Shown here one piece after another: positions 6,560-7,170 of a stretch of DNA of 7,170 nt. Below the pieces are notes generated by a model. The model made no database searches. It saw only the letters and a program-made list of their open reading frames with translations, and was not told the DNA's origin. Made by a program: the position numbers and the translations under genes. This DNA comes from Paenibacillus sp. UBA6285 (GTDB lineage Bacteria > Bacillota > Bacilli > Paenibacillales > Paenibacillaceae): assembly GCA_002438345.1 (NCBI GenBank), contig DJUJ01000184.1, forward strand, positions 13,211-20,380. Direction: 5' to 3'. Each line of letters opens with the position of its first letter. The stretch's first letter is position 1.

Positions 6560-6762
6560 CCGGTGTTGGTAACAAATGTAGGGCACTTTTGCCCTTCTTT
6601 CTTACTAATTTGGCTCGATGGGACAAATGTAGGGCATTTTTGTCCTTGAAGATTGCTATTTCGGCCAAATGCAGCTAATGTACGGGATTTTTACCGTTCA
6701 TTCACACTACTTCGGTCAAACGCAGCAACTTTACGGGATTTGAATTTACCTTCATTTTTCCG
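6559..6762. repeat. Four degenerate tandem copies of a 51-bp repeat with a hairpin core
   Basis: Units run 6559-6609, 6610-6660, 6661-6711 and 6712-6762. The core TA(G/C)GG recurs at exactly 51-bp steps (6579, 6630, 6681, 6732). Units 1 and 2 share ACAAATGTAGGGCA, and units 3 and 4 share TACGGGATTT and a TCGG(C/T)CAAA start. Each of the first three cores folds: AGGGCA with TGCCCT (6580-6595), the same stem with one G-U pair in unit 2, and ACGG with CCGT in unit 3. Unit 4 has lost the stem. The pattern indicates old duplication of a hairpin-forming unit. Confidence 0.75.
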
Positions 6763-6767
6763 CGAAC

Positions 6768-6890
6768 TCATTTGTTAGTTAAGTATTTATTCTCTTGAGC
6801 TTCCCATATGTCTACCCTTCGTCTCCCTAGAATACACAGAGAAATCAAAGTAAATGCGAGCGAAGCAACGGTTAGCGACACATCTGCCAT
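6768..6890 (-). CDS. Possible small membrane ORF (40 aa) or gene remnant
   Basis: The minus strand encodes MADVSLTVASLAFTLISLCI, then LGRRR and a charged tail ending YLTNK. This is a plausible single membrane helix with positive residues on one side. No ribosome site precedes this ATG. An AAGGA (6908-6912) lies upstream, but it is spaced for an ATG at 6900 in another frame, which gives only 11 codons. The frame stays open about 17 codons upstream of the ATG. It could be a decayed 3' end of a gene, a small protein read after a frameshift, or chance. Confidence 0.2.
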   Translation of the reverse strand: MADVSLTVASLAFTLISLCILGRRRVDIWEAQENKYLTNK

Positions 6891-6984
6891 AGGATATGAA
6901 GAGTCATTACTTATTCCTTCTATTGATATATATTCGTTTCAATCGTTGAGTAACCCTTCACCCGGGGTATTCTGCTCATCAGCG

Positions 6985-7010
6985 AAAAAAGGACTACCTC
7001 TCGGCAGCCC
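6985..7010 (-). terminator. Intrinsic terminator on the minus strand
   Basis: Reading the minus strand from 7010, GGGCTGCC, loop GAGA, GGTAGTCC, then TTTTTT (6990-6985). The stem is 8 bp with two G-U wobbles. On the plus strand those would be A-C mismatches, so the structure is directional. It should end the transcript of the gene that stops at 7130, leaving a 3' untranslated region of about 140 nt. Confidence 0.8.
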
Positions 7011-7129
7011 CTATTTTCCCACAAAACATTCTTTTAGCTAAACAAATCTATTCCCCTATAAAACTTCCACATAAGCAGTAACTAAGCTACAAATAAGCTA
7101 TCACTACACAAAATCATCTCTCACCCTAT

Positions 7130-7170
7130 CTACTCAATCGCAATATAAATCTCGACCTGCGTATTCGCAG
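7130..7170 (-). CDS. C-terminal end of an unidentified minus-strand gene
   Basis: The last bases read ANTQVEIYIAIE followed by TAG (7132-7130). The Q-V-E-I-Y-I strand at the extreme C-terminus resembles the end of GyrI-like/AraC effector-binding domains, but twelve residues cannot establish this. The well-formed downstream terminator in the same orientation supports a real gene end. The rest of the gene lies beyond the right edge. Confidence 0.5.
   Translation of the reverse strand, partial: ANTQVEIYIAIE

Larger units (their letters stand above)
6405..7129. other. 725-bp intergenic stretch without a confident gene
   Basis: From left to right it holds the flavoprotein ribosome site, then a G-poor plus strand with scattered CAACT-like words (about 6460-6540). 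Next come a 15-bp palindrome (6545-6559) and four 51-bp tandem repeats (6559-6762). After these are a possible 40-codon minus-strand ORF (6768-6890), a minus-strand terminator (6985-7010) and an AT-rich 3' untranslated stretch (7011-7129). The longest plus-strand open frame here, 6808-7041, crosses the terminator and looks non-coding. Confidence 0.7.

Noticed and set aside
6559..6762. Regularly spaced repeats considered as a CRISPR array.
   Set aside because: Whole 51-bp units are degenerate copies of each other with no constant repeat plus unique spacers, and no cas gene is nearby.
6808..7041. 77-codon plus-strand frame.
   Set aside because: It runs antisense through the minus-strand terminator at 6985-7010, lacks a ribosome site and has unstructured composition.

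Overview
The window reads like low-to-mid GC Firmicutes chromosome, most probably Paenibacillus or a close relative. The evidence is strong AGGAGG-type Shine-Dalgarno sites, a Gram-positive style signal peptide on the von Willebrand A (vWA) protein, and intergenic palindromes and degenerate repeats. The genus is my impression, since no search was possible. No rRNA, tRNA, CRISPR array, integrase or transposase was seen.

Bases 1-5740 hold a two-armed locus around a divergent promoter region at about 2495-2699. The leftward (minus) arm has a 605-aa secreted, membrane-anchored vWA protein (677-2494). Downstream of it, running off the left edge, is a tubulin/FtsZ-superfamily protein (bases 597 to 1). 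The rightward (plus) arm has a roughly 50-aa single-pass membrane protein (2700-2852), overlapped by a 308-aa zinc-ribbon membrane protein (2845-3771). After a 190-bp gap filled with nested palindromes comes a 592-aa single-pass membrane protein (3962-5740) with TPR-like helices and a beta-rich end.

The obvious reading is one multiprotein envelope machine. It would have a cytoplasmic tubulin-like GTPase, a vWA protein with an outside MIDAS domain and a cytoplasmic tail, a two-pass zinc-ribbon adaptor facing the cytoplasm, a large extracytoplasmic scaffold and a tiny membrane subunit. Tubulin-superfamily plus vWA neighbourhoods have been proposed from comparative genomics (Makarova and Koonin) as membrane-remodelling systems. 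The role here is inference, and the zinc-ribbon, small membrane and scaffold proteins are not families I can name.

Bases 5741-7170 are more ordinary. A convergent minus-strand gene for a split-barrel flavoprotein of the pyridoxamine 5'-phosphate oxidase family lies at 5850-6404. It is followed by about 725 bp with no confident gene (6405-7129). That stretch contains a 15-bp palindrome upstream of the flavoprotein gene, four degenerate tandem copies of a 51-bp repeat with a hairpin core, a possible 40-codon membrane ORF and a clear minus-strand intrinsic terminator. The last 41 bases carry the C-terminal end of another minus-strand gene.
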